From Cytobacillus oceanisediminis (GTDB taxonomy: Bacteria > Bacillota > Bacilli > Bacillales > Cytobacillaceae): DNA of 64,000 nt. Below the pieces are notes generated by a model that saw nothing but the letters and a program-made list of their open reading frames with translations, was not told where the DNA came from and searched no databases. The stretch lies in contig NZ_VLKI01000016.1 in assembly GCF_007830235.1 (NCBI RefSeq), positions 53,953-117,952 on the forward strand, written 5' to 3'. The translations under genes were made by a program, and so were the position numbers. Positions 35,395-45,023 of this stretch are shown in pieces; the stretch's first letter is position 1, and every line of letters begins with the position of its first letter.

Positions 35395-36495
35395 TTAAAC
35401 GTTAAAACGGAAGTGCATAACATCTCCATCTTTTACAATATACTCTTTACCTTCAAGTCGTACTTTCCCAGCTTCTTTTGCAGCTGTCATGCTTCCTGCT
35501 GCAAGTAAGTCATCATAGGCAACCGTTTCAGCTCGGATGAACCCTTTTTCAAAATCAGAGTGAATAACTCCCGCACATTGAGGAGCTTTCATGCCTTTGC
35601 GGAATGTCCAGGCACGGACTTCCTGAACTCCGGCAGTGAAATAAGTGGCCAGTCCAAGAAGGCTGTAGGCTGCTCTGATCAGCTGGTCAAGACCTGATTC
35701 TTCAATGCCGAGCTCCTGAAGGAACATTTCTTTTTCCTCCCCTTCAAGCTCTGCAATTTCAGATTCAATTTTTGCACAAATGACAATAACTTCGGCATTA
35801 TCCTTTTCTGCAAATTCTCTTACCTGCTGCACATATTGGTTTGAAGAAGGATCTGCAACATCATCTTCACTAACGTTCGCTACATAAAGAACAGGTTTGA
35901 TTGTAAGCAAGTGCAAGCCTTTTACAACCTTCATCTGTTCTTCCGTGAACTCCACTGTACGAGCAGGTTTATCTGATTCGAATGCTTCTTTTAACTTTTC
36001 AAGAATTTCTAGCTCAAACACGGATTCTTTATCTTTTTGCTTAGCCAATTTGCTCACGCGTCCAATTCGCTTATCAACAGATTCAAGGTCAGCCAAAATC
36101 AGTTCCAGATTGATTGTTTCAATATCATCAATTGGGTCCACTTTACCAGAAACGTGTGTAATATTATCATCAGCAAAACAGCGGACAACCTGGCAAATGG
36201 CATCCACTTCGCGAATATGTGAAAGGAATTTGTTTCCCAAGCCTTCCCCTTTACTTGCACCTTTAACGATGCCGGCAATATCAGTGAATTCAAAAGCGGT
36301 TGGTACAGTTTTCTTAGGCTGAACCAATGCAGTTAATTTAGTCAAGCGGTGATCAGGCACCTCAACAATCCCTACATTTGGGTCAATCGTACAGAACGGG
36401 TAGTTTGCAGACTCCGCTCCTGCCTGGGTAATTGCATTAAACAAAGTAGATTTCCCGACATTCGGCAAACCTACAATACCAGCTGTTAAAGCCAT
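35395..36495 (-). CDS. ychF: OBG-family ATPase YchF (YyaF)
   Basis: 366 residues from ATG 36495 (MALTAGIVGLPNVGKSTLFN), with GAGGAGTG upstream. G1 is GLPNVGKST. The G4 equivalent is YVANVSEDD in place of NKxD, which switches specificity to ATP. VEFTDIAGIVKGASKGEGLGNKFL is G3. It ends with a TGS domain (FTAGVQEVRAWTFRKGMKAP and DGDVMHFRFNV). It binds ribosomes and takes part in stress and translation control. Located upstream of rpsF as in B. subtilis yyaF. Confidence 0.97.
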   Translation of the reverse strand: MALTAGIVGLPNVGKSTLFNAITQAGAESANYPFCTIDPNVGIVEVPDHRLTKLTALVQPKKTVPTAFEFTDIAGIVKGASKGEGLGNKFLSHIREVDAICQVVRCFADDNITHVSGKVDPIDDIETINLELILADLESVDKRIGRVSKLAKQKDKESVFELEILEKLKEAFESDKPARTVEFTEEQMKVVKGLHLLTIKPVLYVANVSEDDVADPSSNQYVQQVREFAEKDNAEVIVICAKIESEIAELEGEEKEMFLQELGIEESGLDQLIRAAYSLLGLATYFTAGVQEVRAWTFRKGMKAPQCAGVIHSDFEKGFIRAETVAYDDLLAAGSMTAAKEAGKVRLEGKEYIVKDGDVMHFRFNV

Positions 36496-36732
36496 CCAAG
36501 TCACTCCTCATTTTAAAATCATCATCTATAAAAATCCGATTCATATCAATTTAAACAAGCCTTTAACAATTATAGATATTTGCCCGGGAAAAGTAAAGGC
36601 AGCAAGAAAAGCCGAGGCAACTGTTTGGGGATGACAAGCATAAGGTGGTTCCTGTAGAAGGTGTTTTTTTCCTTATGGAAGGGATCGTCTTATGACTCGA
36701 TTCCCCAGGAGCCGCAGCTAGACAACAATAAA

Positions 36733-36783
36733 GGTGCCAAATACCCATACCAGTTGCAGAAGTGGTGTAGATACCTGGCACCC
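36733..36783. other. GGTGCC/GGCACC hairpin after yyaE
   Basis: GGTGCCA at 36733 and TGGCACC at 36776 bracket 36 bases with partial internal pairing (ATACC/GGTAT). On the minus strand it stands just behind the yyaE stop and leads into TTTATTG, so it may end that transcript. The rest of 36496-36732 shows nothing recognisable. Confidence 0.45.
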
Positions 36784-36786
36784 AAT

Positions 36787-38790
36787 TTATACTTTTTCAA
36801 TATTAACAAGGCAGTCATACAGCGTGCTGCCCAGGCCGTTGTCAGATTCACGGCTTGATGTGAGGTTATTGACAGGACCGCCGAATTTTGTCCAGATACC
36901 TTCGTCGATATTAATCGTATCCGGGTGGGCTATTTTCATAATATGGACACAGCCTTTCATTTCACCCCGGTCATTCCACACTTTAACAAAATCATTTTCT
37001 TCAAGCCCAAGCTTCATAGCAATATTTTCTGCAATTTCCACCTTTGCTTTTGGTTCAGGCTTTAGCAAATGATAGTGTTGAGAGTGGTTGGAGCGAAGAG
37101 GGTGTATCGTTAATAACGTATAAGGATATTTCTTCGCCAGATCCTCGTCTGTCCACTTTGTTTCTTTAGGCAGTGCAAGGGTCAGCTTGCTTTCGAAACC
37201 CTTCCGGAAGGCAGCTGACGAGGTAAATTCATACTTTCCGCTCGGTGTTTTAAACTGGCGGTCTGCCCACGGCACTGTATCAACCGGCAGCTCCTTATGG
37301 TATGAGTCCCGTAAGCTTTCAAGTGTGAATCCATGCTCTTTGAGAGATTGAAGCCCCATATTGATAAATTCTTCTCTTGTAAAATCAAAATCAGCCCCAA
37401 ACCCAAGGTGATTGGCCAGCTCTGTCCAAACCCATAAATCAGGCTTGGCTTCTCCTGGCGGTTCAACCAGCTTAGGCCCATAGTTTACATAGTGATGATA
37501 CATCGAAGAATAATAGATATCTTCCTGTTCAAAAACAGTGGCAACCGGCAGCACATAATCAGCCAGTTTTGCCGTATCTGTCATAAACTGCTCCATTACA
37601 ACAACCGTATCCACAGATGCAAAAGCCTCTCGAACCCTTGAAGAATCAGGGACCTGGGTTAAAGGATTTCCGCAGGTTACGAAGATCATTTTTATTTCAG
37701 GATCTTTGGTTGTTAAAATTCCCTCTGCCTGTCTCATCATCGTAAACTGCCTTGAAGAAGTTTTGCGGTGGGGAAGGGCAAGGGATGCCGTATCAAAACT
37801 CTGCCCTACCTGCCTATTGGCATAATTCGCTCCTCCGCCAGGAATGCCGATATTGCCGCTAACAGCAATCAAAGCATCCATCAGCCTGACCGTATTGCCT
37901 CCGTTTTCGTAGCGCTGCATGCCCAAACCGAAAAACGTGGATACAGGACGATCCCCATACACAGCCGCAAGCTCCGTCATCACTGCAGCAGGCACTTCCG
38001 TTTTTTCAGCAATTTCCTCCAGCGTTATAGTATTTAGAAGCTCAGCCAAGTCTTCAAAGCCTACTGAATGATTGTCTATGAAACTCTTATCCTGCAAGCC
38101 GAGCCGCAGCATCTCCTTCATGATGCCGGCCGCAAGCAGCCCATCCATTCCTGGCTTCACAGAGAAATATTTATCCGCTATTTTGGCAGTGGCATTATAG
38201 ATTGGATCGATCACATATAGTTTGGCTCCATTTCTCTTTGCTTCCTGGAGCATTTGAAACAAATGCATATTGGTGCGGGCCACATTTCTTCCCCAAATGA
38301 CGATATGTTTGCTGTTTAAAATATCATCAGGTCCATGGCTATAAGCATCTCCTAAATCCCAGCTTTGTGCTTCAATCCCGGCTCCCCAGCAAATAGAGCC
38401 CGTTAATTCGGTTACACCGCCATAACAGTTAAAAAACCGCTGATCCAGGTTCGTCAGCAATCCGCCATTAGCGTAATCATGGCTATGCAAAATGGAAGCT
38501 GTTCCAACCGTATCTTTTAACTCCTTCATTTTCAGGGAAATATCATGTAAAGCCTGTTCCCATGAAATTTGCTTAAACTCGCCACCAATCCTTTTTAAAG
38601 GATAAAGCAGGCGTTCCGGTGAATTGGTTCTGCTCTCAAGCATTCTGCCGCGGCCGCAAATTTTCCCCTTTGTAATCGGATGGCTTTTATCACCATCAAC
38701 TTTTGTAACCTTTCCGTCTTCAACAGTCACATGAAAACCGCAGCTGTCCCAGCAGTTTAGAGGACAGGCTGACTTGAATTCCTTTGCCAT
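36787..38790 (-). CDS. yyaE: Molybdopterin-dependent oxidoreductase (YyaE)
   Basis: 667 residues from ATG 38790 (AGGGAG 9 bases upstream). The N terminus carries CPLNCWDSC and later KGKICGRGR, the four cysteines of a [4Fe-4S] cluster. The domain order of the DMSO-reductase family follows: CWGAGIEAQSWDLGD, KHIVIWGRNVARTN, a molybdopterin-binding region with FGLGMQRYENGGNTVRL and FVTCGNPLTQVPD, and the C-terminal LLTIHPLRSNHSQHYHL. There is no in-frame TGA, and the metal ligand is not Sec. The electron acceptor and substrate are unknown. Position next to ychF agrees with B. subtilis yyaE. Confidence 0.9.
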   Translation of the reverse strand: MAKEFKSACPLNCWDSCGFHVTVEDGKVTKVDGDKSHPITKGKICGRGRMLESRTNSPERLLYPLKRIGGEFKQISWEQALHDISLKMKELKDTVGTASILHSHDYANGGLLTNLDQRFFNCYGGVTELTGSICWGAGIEAQSWDLGDAYSHGPDDILNSKHIVIWGRNVARTNMHLFQMLQEAKRNGAKLYVIDPIYNATAKIADKYFSVKPGMDGLLAAGIMKEMLRLGLQDKSFIDNHSVGFEDLAELLNTITLEEIAEKTEVPAAVMTELAAVYGDRPVSTFFGLGMQRYENGGNTVRLMDALIAVSGNIGIPGGGANYANRQVGQSFDTASLALPHRKTSSRQFTMMRQAEGILTTKDPEIKMIFVTCGNPLTQVPDSSRVREAFASVDTVVVMEQFMTDTAKLADYVLPVATVFEQEDIYYSSMYHHYVNYGPKLVEPPGEAKPDLWVWTELANHLGFGADFDFTREEFINMGLQSLKEHGFTLESLRDSYHKELPVDTVPWADRQFKTPSGKYEFTSSAAFRKGFESKLTLALPKETKWTDEDLAKKYPYTLLTIHPLRSNHSQHYHLLKPEPKAKVEIAENIAMKLGLEENDFVKVWNDRGEMKGCVHIMKIAHPDTINIDEGIWTKFGGPVNNLTSSRESDNGLGSTLYDCLVNIEKV

Positions 38791-38829
38791 GAACCTCATC
38801 TCCCTGATTTTCTATTTATCTAACCCGCT

Positions 38830-39027
38830 TTATTCCTCATGCCTCACGAGAATTTTCTTCATTTTGCGGGAAAATTCTCTTCTTGGGATCATGACGCTGT
38901 GCCCGCAGCCTTCACATTTAATTCTGATATCTGCTCCCATTCTGATAATCTTCCAGCGGTTTGCCCCGCACGGATGAGGCTTCTTCATCTCGACAACATC
39001 ATGCAAATTAAATTCCTTTTGTTCCAT
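38830..39027 (-). CDS. yyzM: DUF951 protein YyzM
   Basis: 65 residues, ATG 39027 with GAGGGGTAAGAG upstream. NLHDVVEMKKPHPCGANRW and ADIRIKCEGCGHSVMIPRREF are the DUF951 pattern. Its lone Cys in HPCG and the CxxC pair look like a zinc or RNA-contact site, as in small S1/TRAM-like proteins. The function is unknown. 3 bases separate it from the MscS gene. Confidence 0.92.
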   Translation of the reverse strand: MEQKEFNLHDVVEMKKPHPCGANRWKIIRMGADIRIKCEGCGHSVMIPRREFSRKMKKILVRHEE

Positions 39028-39030
39028 CTC

Positions 39031-39933
39031 TTACCCCTCCGAATTCAATTTTGATTTATCCTGGGCAGGCCCTTCTTCATTCCGTGTATACATAACAAGA
39101 CGCGGGAACGGAATTTCAATGCCATGCTCATCTAAACAAAGCTTAATTTCTTTTCGCAATTGGCGTGCGATATAAAAATGCCTCATCGGCAAAGTTTCTG
39201 ATACAACTCTAAGAACAACATCAGAAGCAGCTAGGTTTTGGACCCCTAGAATTTCAGGCTGCTTAACCATATCTTCATATTTCTCAGGCAGCTTCTCAAA
39301 TAAATCCTGAAGCACTTTTTCCGCTTTATTAATATCTCCTTCATAAGCAATGCTGATATCTACAAAGGCAATGCTGTTATTCAAAGAAAAATTGGTCACC
39401 TGCATAATGCTTCCATTCGGAAGAATATGAACCTCGCCGGTCCAGTTTTTAATTTTCGTCGTTCGAAGGCCGATTTCTTCAACGGTTCCTTCAAACTGAT
39501 CAACCCGAATATAATCCCCAACCGAAAACTGATCTTCAAAAATAATAAAGAATCCGGTAATGATGTCCTTAACAAGGCTTTGTGCGCCAAACCCCACAGC
39601 CAATCCCACAATTCCGGCACCGGCCAAAAGTGCTTTTACATCAATGGTCAGTACGGACAAAGTCATGATTGCTGCTACAAAGAATACAACATATGTGAGC
39701 ATATTCTCCAACAACTTCAGCAGTGTAGCTTCACGGCGTTCGGAGATCCTTAGCCTCGAAGGTGTTCTGACTTTAAAAATATTCCGTATTGCCAGCTTGC
39801 CAATCCTAATCAGAATACTCGTAAGGATTAAAATCGCAATGATCTTAAGAAAGCTTTCCCCGATTGTTATCCACGTTTCTTCATTTGAAAGCTTATCTAT
39901 CATACTGTTAAACATTTTTTCAATATAACTCAT
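39031..39933 (-). CDS. MscS-family mechanosensitive channel
   Basis: 300 residues. Three membrane helices (about 22-45, 72-92, 95-120), of which the last, VKALLAGAGIVGLAVGFGAQSLVKDIITGFFI (quoted in part), is the Gly/Ala-rich pore helix with the AQSLVKD kink. The beta domain follows with DQFSVGDYIRVDQFEGTVEEIG and IKNWTGEVHILPNG. The C-terminal cytoplasmic part has LCLDEHGIEIPFPR. It should open under membrane tension to release solutes on hypo-osmotic shock. Same strand as yyzM and yyaE, so probably one operon. Similar to B. subtilis YkuT-type proteins. Confidence 0.9.
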   Translation of the reverse strand: MSYIEKMFNSMIDKLSNEETWITIGESFLKIIAILILTSILIRIGKLAIRNIFKVRTPSRLRISERREATLLKLLENMLTYVVFFVAAIMTLSVLTIDVKALLAGAGIVGLAVGFGAQSLVKDIITGFFIIFEDQFSVGDYIRVDQFEGTVEEIGLRTTKIKNWTGEVHILPNGSIMQVTNFSLNNSIAFVDISIAYEGDINKAEKVLQDLFEKLPEKYEDMVKQPEILGVQNLAASDVVLRVVSETLPMRHFYIARQLRKEIKLCLDEHGIEIPFPRLVMYTRNEEGPAQDKSKLNSEG

Positions 39934-40287
39934 GGTTTCACCTGCTTCATTTTAGTGAAAGTAATTAAGAAAACAATCATTTCATGCCCCATAGATAGCC
40001 TGCTTCACTAGCTTGTATGAATTATACTTGATCTTTCCATACAGTGCGAACCTATTTAAAACAAAATTATTTTATCAATTTTCCACTTTCATTTACAGTT
40101 TTTAGTTTTTACATAAAAGCAGCGCCTTCATATAAAGCCATTGTTTAAGGATTAAATATTATAGGTATGTATAGATTACAAAAATTTTCCGTATACTGAT
40201 AAAAACGTTTTATTAATGGACCGCCATTATCATGATCTCATCACTTTGAACCGGCATGGCAAGGAATAAAGAGGGAGTGGGACCTAT
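39934..40287. other. Divergent intergenic stretch mscS / yyaC
   Basis: 354 AT-rich bases between divergent genes. GTATA at about 40168 followed 15-16 bases later by CCGTATACT could be a forespore (sigma-F/G) promoter for yyaC, but matches weakly. Otherwise nothing recognisable. Confidence 0.3.
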
Positions 40288-40917
40288 ATGAATTTCAAAC
40301 CAAATTTGTTTGATAAAAAGGGCGGGGCTTCTGCCAGAATATCGCACGAAGAAACAAACTCTGCTGCTAAATTGGCTGCTGAGCTAAAAAATATATTGCC
40401 CTCAGGCGTCAGTAGCCGTCCCATCGTTTTTGTCTGTATTGGCACAGACCGTTCTACAGGCGATTCATTAGGTCCGCTTGTCGGCACACTCCTTGAGGAA
40501 AAATCCATTTCTTCCTTTCACGTTTACGGTACACTCGAAGATCCCATTCATGCTGTAAACCTGGAAGAGAAGCTGAACGAAATTAAGAAGAAACATTTTA
40601 ATCCCTATATTATTGGGATTGATGCATGCTTAGGCCGATTAAAAAGTGTGGGAGTCATCCAAATCGGGGAAGGGCCCGTTAAGCCAGGGGCAGGCGTGAA
40701 CAAGGATCTTCCGGAAGTAGGGCATATGCATATAACCGGCATTGTGAATGTAAGCGGCTTTATGGAGTTCTTTGTCCTTCAGAATACAAGGCTGAACCTC
40801 GTGCTGAAAATGGCCAAAACAATTGCCAATGGCATTTATGAAGCCAGCCTAACACATCAAACTGCACCAGCCTGGCCGGCATTTAAATGGGAACTGAACC
40901 GTGAACAAACACCATAA
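40288..40917 (+). CDS. yyaC: Spore protease-like protein YyaC
   Basis: 209 residues, ATG 40288 with AGAGGGAGTGGG upstream. IVFVCIGTDRSTGDSLGPLVGTLL and PYIIGIDACLGRLKSVGVIQIGEGPVKPGAG (in part) are hallmarks of the YyaC family, which shares the fold of the germination protease GPR and of hydrogenase maturation proteases. In B. subtilis yyaC is a forespore gene. It is the only plus-strand gene between NERD (14 kb) and dnaA, which agrees with an independent sporulation unit. Confidence 0.93.
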   Translation: MNFKPNLFDKKGGASARISHEETNSAAKLAAELKNILPSGVSSRPIVFVCIGTDRSTGDSLGPLVGTLLEEKSISSFHVYGTLEDPIHAVNLEEKLNEIKKKHFNPYIIGIDACLGRLKSVGVIQIGEGPVKPGAGVNKDLPEVGHMHITGIVNVSGFMEFFVLQNTRLNLVLKMAKTIANGIYEASLTHQTAPAWPAFKWELNREQTP

Positions 40918-40926
40918 AAATTGAAT

Positions 40927-40963
40927 TAAAGCCATGGGAGCAACAGACTCTCATGGCTTTTTT
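40927..40963 (+). terminator. Terminator of yyaC
   Basis: AAAGCCATGgGAG pairs with CTCtCATGGCTTTTTT around a 6-base loop, 10 bases after the yyaC stop. Confidence 0.85.
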
Positions 40964-41067
40964 GATGAATTATTCTCTTTTCCTTTTCAGACTTCACGGT
41001 CTAATAGGGATTGGCCAGCTCTTCAGAAACTCTACCGGACACATTCCGAAACGAAGCTTTTAGAAAC

Positions 41068-41307
41068 AAGCTGTGTTAAAACTAATTGTTGATTTAGCAC
41101 TGATGATTGGAGCGGAAGGCGCGAGATCCTCGAAAATGCATTCGCATTTTCTTCGTGCGGTGTTTATTCGAGGATGCTTATTCAAGTCCTGCGGGAGAAG
41201 CGTGTCAAAGGGAGACCCCGGCAGCATTAATGCTTGAAGAGGCTCCCGGACCGCCAGCTGTTCGCTGAGTGCCTGCAGCGGAAATCAACACCTAAGTTTC
41301 AGAGCCT
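41068..41307. repeat. Dispersed intergenic repeat, copy 4 of 5 (inverted)
   Basis: Opposite orientation to the other copies: it begins ATTGTTGATTTAGCAC, holds GCATTTTCTTCGTGCGG, GACTTGAATAAGCAT in complement, CGGTCCGGGAGCC in complement and ends GCGGAAATCAACA. It lies between yyaC and the convergent DUF554 gene. Confidence 0.85.
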
Positions 41308-42019
41308 AAAAATAAAGCCCATAAAAGTAAACTACTGAAACAATTACCCCAGTTACCAAAATCCCTGGCAGCAGGTTTGCTACCCGGATTTTCGTCAGTC
41401 CAGTTAAATTCAGACCAATAGCAAAAATCATTATTCCACCTGTAGCAGTCATTTCTTTAATAAAGCTGTCCATCAGCAGCTGAGGGACAAATCGGTCAAT
41501 TTGTGTAGCAAAAAGGGCAATCAATCCTTCATAAATCATGACCGGAAAAGCCGAAAACAAAACGCCAATTCCCAGGGTAGTCGTGAGAATCAATGCAGTA
41601 AAACCGTCAATAATGGACTTTGTATAAAGAACAGAATGATCGCCTCTAATCCCGCTATCCAGTGCGCCGATAATAGCCATGGCGCCAATGACAAAAATCA
41701 GTGTCGCTGTAACAAAGCCTTCCGAAATACTGCCTTCACCCTTAGAACCAATCTTGCTTTCAAGCCAGCCGCCAAGCCTATTCAATTTATCTTCCAAGGC
41801 AAAATATTCACCAAACACGGTTCCGAAAACAAGGCTTAATATGACTACGAGAAAATTCTCGCTCTTAAAGCCCATCTGGAGGCCAAGCACGATGACAGCA
41901 AGGCCAATGGCATGCATAACTGTTCCTTTCATATTTTCAGGAATGCGATGAAGCAATTTCCCTAAAAAGGTTCCAATAATAATTAACAACCCATTAACAA
42001 GCGTACCAAGCAGAAACAT
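41306..42019 (-). CDS. DUF554 membrane protein
   Basis: 237 residues from ATG 42019 (AAGGTG upstream). The GTG 9 bases earlier overlaps that site. The start MFLLGTLVNGLLIIIGTFLG and GALDSGIRGDHSVLYTKSIIDGFTA (in part) are typical of DUF554 (YdfK in B. subtilis, YqgA in E. coli). Seven or so hydrophobic segments. It is probably an inner membrane transporter-like protein of unknown substrate. Its 3' end touches dispersed repeat copy 4. Confidence 0.85.
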   Translation of the reverse strand: MFLLGTLVNGLLIIIGTFLGKLLHRIPENMKGTVMHAIGLAVIVLGLQMGFKSENFLVVILSLVFGTVFGEYFALEDKLNRLGGWLESKIGSKGEGSISEGFVTATLIFVIGAMAIIGALDSGIRGDHSVLYTKSIIDGFTALILTTTLGIGVLFSAFPVMIYEGLIALFATQIDRFVPQLLMDSFIKEMTATGGIMIFAIGLNLTGLTKIRVANLLPGILVTGVIVSVVYFYGLYF

Positions 42020-42119
42020 ACTTTTCACCTTATCTATTATTATTTCGTGATTCGAATAATTATTTTATCTACATTATCACGGAAGGTTCATTTATACAAT
42101 CATTTTTTAAGAATCCTGT

Positions 42120-42149
42120 TAAAAAAATAAACCATCCTGAAGATGGCTT
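42120..42149 (-). terminator. Terminator of parAB
   Basis: On the minus strand CCATC and GATGG pair around TTCAG, overlapping the end of parB and followed by TTTATTTTTTT. Confidence 0.6.
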
Positions 42150-42993
42150 AAGAATGGGTATCCAAAAGTTCTATAATGCGCTCCAAGTCTTCTTTAGAGA
42201 AAAACTCAATTTCAATCTTTCCTTTGTTTTTAGATTGCTTGATATGGACAGTGGTTCCGAATCTTTCTCTAAGAGAGGATTCACGTTCCTTAATAAAAAT
42301 ATCCTTTTGAACCTTCGGCTTTTTCGTTTCACGTGAAACATCATTCAGCTGCTGAATCAGCTGCTCCAGCTGTCGGACATTTAATCCATCTTTAATCGTT
42401 TTTTCAACGAGTGCTGGTAATTTTTCTTTCTTTCTTAAACCCAGTAATGCTCTGCCGTGGCCCATCGATATTTTTCCATCTGATATCAATTCCTGTATTT
42501 TCGGCGGAAGAGATAGCAGACGGATGTGATTCGCAATGTGCGGCCTGCTTTTTCCAAGGCGTTTGGAAAGCTCCTCTTGTGTAACCTTCAATTTATCCAT
42601 TAACAGCTGGTAGGCTGCAGCTTCTTCAATAGGGGTTAAATCCTCACGCTGCAGATTTTCAAGGACTGCAAGCTCCATCATTTGCTGTTCATTTAAATCT
42701 TTAACCACAACTGGAACGGTTTCCAGGTTTGCTTCCTTTGCTGCCCGATAGCGCCGCTCGCCGACAACAATTTCATAGCCCTTTATGCTTTTTCGGACGA
42801 TGATCGGCTGCAATATTCCATGCTCGATAATAGATTGCTTTAGTTCTTCAATTGCTTCCTTTTCAAATACTTTTCGGGGCTGATAAGGATTTGGGCGGAG
42901 CTCTTTAATTTTAACTTCATTTACCGTTTCTTCTTTCTCGGTTTCAATATTATTAAAAAAAGCATTCAGACCTTTACCTAAACCTTTAGCCAT
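42148..42993 (-). CDS. parB: Chromosome partitioning protein ParB (Spo0J)
   Basis: 281 residues. MAKGLGKGLNAFF at the start, then the CTPase domain with NPYQPRKVFEKEAIEEL, VVGERRYRAAK and ENLQREDLTPIEEA, the helix-turn-helix (LGKSRPHIANHIRLLSL) that reads parS, and a C-terminal dimer domain. ParB loads on parS as a CTP-dependent clamp, spreads and recruits condensin. With ParA it places the origin, and it controls DnaA and sporulation. A parS lies within its own gene. The start overlaps the parA end by 8 bases. Confidence 0.98.
   Translation of the reverse strand: MAKGLGKGLNAFFNNIETEKEETVNEVKIKELRPNPYQPRKVFEKEAIEELKQSIIEHGILQPIIVRKSIKGYEIVVGERRYRAAKEANLETVPVVVKDLNEQQMMELAVLENLQREDLTPIEEAAAYQLLMDKLKVTQEELSKRLGKSRPHIANHIRLLSLPPKIQELISDGKISMGHGRALLGLRKKEKLPALVEKTIKDGLNVRQLEQLIQQLNDVSRETKKPKVQKDIFIKERESSLRERFGTTVHIKQSKNKGKIEIEFFSKEDLERIIELLDTHS
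42325..42340. promoter_or_regulatory. parS site inside parB
   Basis: CGTTTCACGTGAAACA, one base from the parS consensus. It encodes the VSRET segment of ParB. B. subtilis also has a parS in spo0J. Confidence 0.92.
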
Positions 42994-43747
42994 TTGAAAC
43001 CACTTCCTTTGCCAATTCTAAATATACTTCAGCTCCGCGTGACTTCGGATCATAAGTAATAATAGGTTCACCATGGCTCGGAGCCTCACTTAATCGCACA
43101 TTGCGGGGAATGATGGCTTTATATACTTTATCCTGGAAATACTTCTTAACCTCTTCAATAACTTGTATGCCCAAGTTCGTACGGGCATCAAGCATCGTCA
43201 GCAAAACGCCTTCAATTTTCAAATCATGATTCAAATGCTTTTGAACAAGGCGGACAGTATTCAAAAGCTGACTCAAACCTTCAAGCGCATAATATTCACA
43301 TTGAACCGGTATAATGACCGCATCGGATGCTGTTAGCGAGTTAATTGTCAAAAGTCCCAGGGAGGGAGGACAGTCGATAATGATATAATCAAAGTTTGCT
43401 TTTACCTCTTCTAGAGCCCTTTTCAACCTTACTTCTCTTGATATGGTAGGAACCAACTCGATTTCCGCACCTGCCAGCTGGATCGTAGCGGGAATCGCAT
43501 ATAAATTCTCAACGGATGTTGGCTTTATTACCTTGGATGCTTCCACATCGTCAACAAGCACGTCATATATGCATTGATCCACATCAGCTTTTTCAATGCC
43601 AATCCCGCTCGTTGCATTTCCCTGGGGATCAATATCCACTAATAAGACTCTCTTTCCTATGTATGCCAAGCATGCACCCAAATTGACTGAAGTAGTAGTC
43701 TTGCCCACTCCGCCTTTTTGGTTCGCAACAGCTATAATCTTGCCCAC
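42986..43747 (-). CDS. parA: Chromosome partitioning ATPase ParA (Soj)
   Basis: 253 residues from GTG 43747 (MGKIIAVANQKGGVGKTTTS) with GCAGGTG upstream. The ATG 18 bases earlier has no ribosome site. The deviant Walker A QKGGVGKTT, switch VDIDPQGNAT, Walker B IIIDCPPSLG and VIPVQCEYYALEGLSQLL are conserved. ATP-dependent dimers bind DNA and act on ParB in origin separation. In B. subtilis Soj also controls DnaA. Translation is coupled to parB. Confidence 0.98.
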   Translation of the reverse strand: MGKIIAVANQKGGVGKTTTSVNLGACLAYIGKRVLLVDIDPQGNATSGIGIEKADVDQCIYDVLVDDVEASKVIKPTSVENLYAIPATIQLAGAEIELVPTISREVRLKRALEEVKANFDYIIIDCPPSLGLLTINSLTASDAVIIPVQCEYYALEGLSQLLNTVRLVQKHLNHDLKIEGVLLTMLDARTNLGIQVIEEVKKYFQDKVYKAIIPRNVRLSEAPSHGEPIITYDPKSRGAEVYLELAKEVVSNG

Positions 43748-43947
43748 GGTGTCACCTGCTTTCATCTTAAAAATAACAAAATATATATTTACTTATCTAT
43801 CATTATTGTTTTAAATCACGTAGTCTATTTTATCACGAAAAAGGAGATAGAATTATTTTTTTGTTAAAAATAAGAAGATTCTAACAGTCTTTTGGAATTA
43901 GAGTATTGCATTTGCTAAGGTCAATAGGGGCTTATATGGGAACTGCG

Positions 43948-43995
43948 AAAAAAAACGCGAGAAACGCAGCAGGAGGCTGCTTGATTTCTCGCGTT
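43948..43995 (-). terminator. Terminator of noc
   Basis: AACGCGAGAAA pairs with TTTCTCGCGTT, with an inner GCAGC/GCTGC stem. A run of eight T follows on the minus strand. It stands right after the noc stop. Confidence 0.88.
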
Positions 43996-43999
43996 AATC

Positions 44000-44881
44000 T
44001 TATTTCTTTTTAGGAATTTTGATTGTTATTTGATAGAATTCATCAAATTCTTCTTCTTCAGAATCGAGATTGATGCCGCTGTCAGAAACCATGGAAAGGG
44101 ATTGGCGGATTGTATTGACCGCTATTCTCATATCCTTGCTGAAAGCCTTCCGCTTTGGTTTCGGCTTTGGATTTTTCTGTTCAAGGATCCTTACGACCCG
44201 ATCTTCTGTCTGCTTGACGTTAAGATTTTTTTCGACAATCTCCTGCAGCAATGCGACCTGCTTCTCAGGGTCTTTTAATGGGATGAGCGAACGGGCATGC
44301 CGTTCTGTAATCGATTTGCTTAATAATGCATCCTGGACAGGCTGCGGCAATTTTAACAGCCGAAGCTTATTCGCAACGGTTGATTGGCCCTTTCCAAGGC
44401 GCTGCGCCAATGCTTCCTGTGTCAAATTATGCAGTTCCAATAGCTTTCCGTACGCAACAGCTTCTTCAATTGGGGATAACTCTTCCCTTTGAAGATTCTC
44501 GATTAATGCAACCGAAGCGGTCTCTGTATCACTTAAATTCTTTACGATTGCCGGAGCTTCTTCCCAGCCGAGCTTTTTCATGGCCCGATATCTGCGTTCA
44601 CCTGCAATAATCTCAAACTGGCCGTTTTCAAATTCCCGTACGACAATCGGCTGGATAATTCCATGTGTATGGATGGTTCGAGAAAGCTCTTCTATTTTTT
44701 CATCATCAAACACCGTTCTTGGCTGGAAACGGTTGGGAACGATTTGGTCAATAGGTATTTTCTTAACTTCTTCTTTTTCGCTTAAGTCTTCAATATCCAA
44801 TTGTTCTTCTGCTGGTTTTTCCGCTGTAACTTGTTCTCCCTTTTCGCCTAGGCCAAAAAAGCGTGAGAAAGAATGCTTCAT
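44000..44881 (-). CDS. noc: Nucleoid occlusion protein Noc
   Basis: 293 residues from ATG 44881 with AAAGGTGG upstream. The start [16 protein letters not shown] forms the amphipathic membrane-targeting helix of Noc. The ParB-like core has [48 protein letters not shown] and the DNA-reading [17 protein letters not shown]. It binds its own DNA sites, spreads with CTP and blocks FtsZ assembly over the chromosome. It is a parB paralogue lying next to parA/parB. I did not find a good Noc-binding site in the window. Confidence 0.96.
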   Translation of the reverse strand: MKHSFSRFFGLGEKGEQVTAEKPAEEQLDIEDLSEKEEVKKIPIDQIVPNRFQPRTVFDDEKIEELSRTIHTHGIIQPIVVREFENGQFEIIAGERRYRAMKKLGWEEAPAIVKNLSDTETASVALIENLQREELSPIEEAVAYGKLLELHNLTQEALAQRLGKGQSTVANKLRLLKLPQPVQDALLSKSITERHARSLIPLKDPEKQVALLQEIVEKNLNVKQTEDRVVRILEQKNPKPKPKRKAFSKDMRIAVNTIRQSLSMVSDSGINLDSEEEEFDEFYQITIKIPKKK

Positions 44882-45023
44882 CACCCTGCACCACCTTTAC
44901 GAAACTCCCTATTACATATTCTCTATAATAATGACATTTCCTGCCGAACTGTAACAATATAATAATTTGGTAAAAGACATATTAATCTATACCATTATGT
45001 CATACATTGCTGAAATGCGCACC

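Noticed and set aside
36787..38790. Selenocysteine in the yyaE molybdoenzyme
   Set aside because: The frame has no internal TGA. The enzyme is of the non-Sec type.
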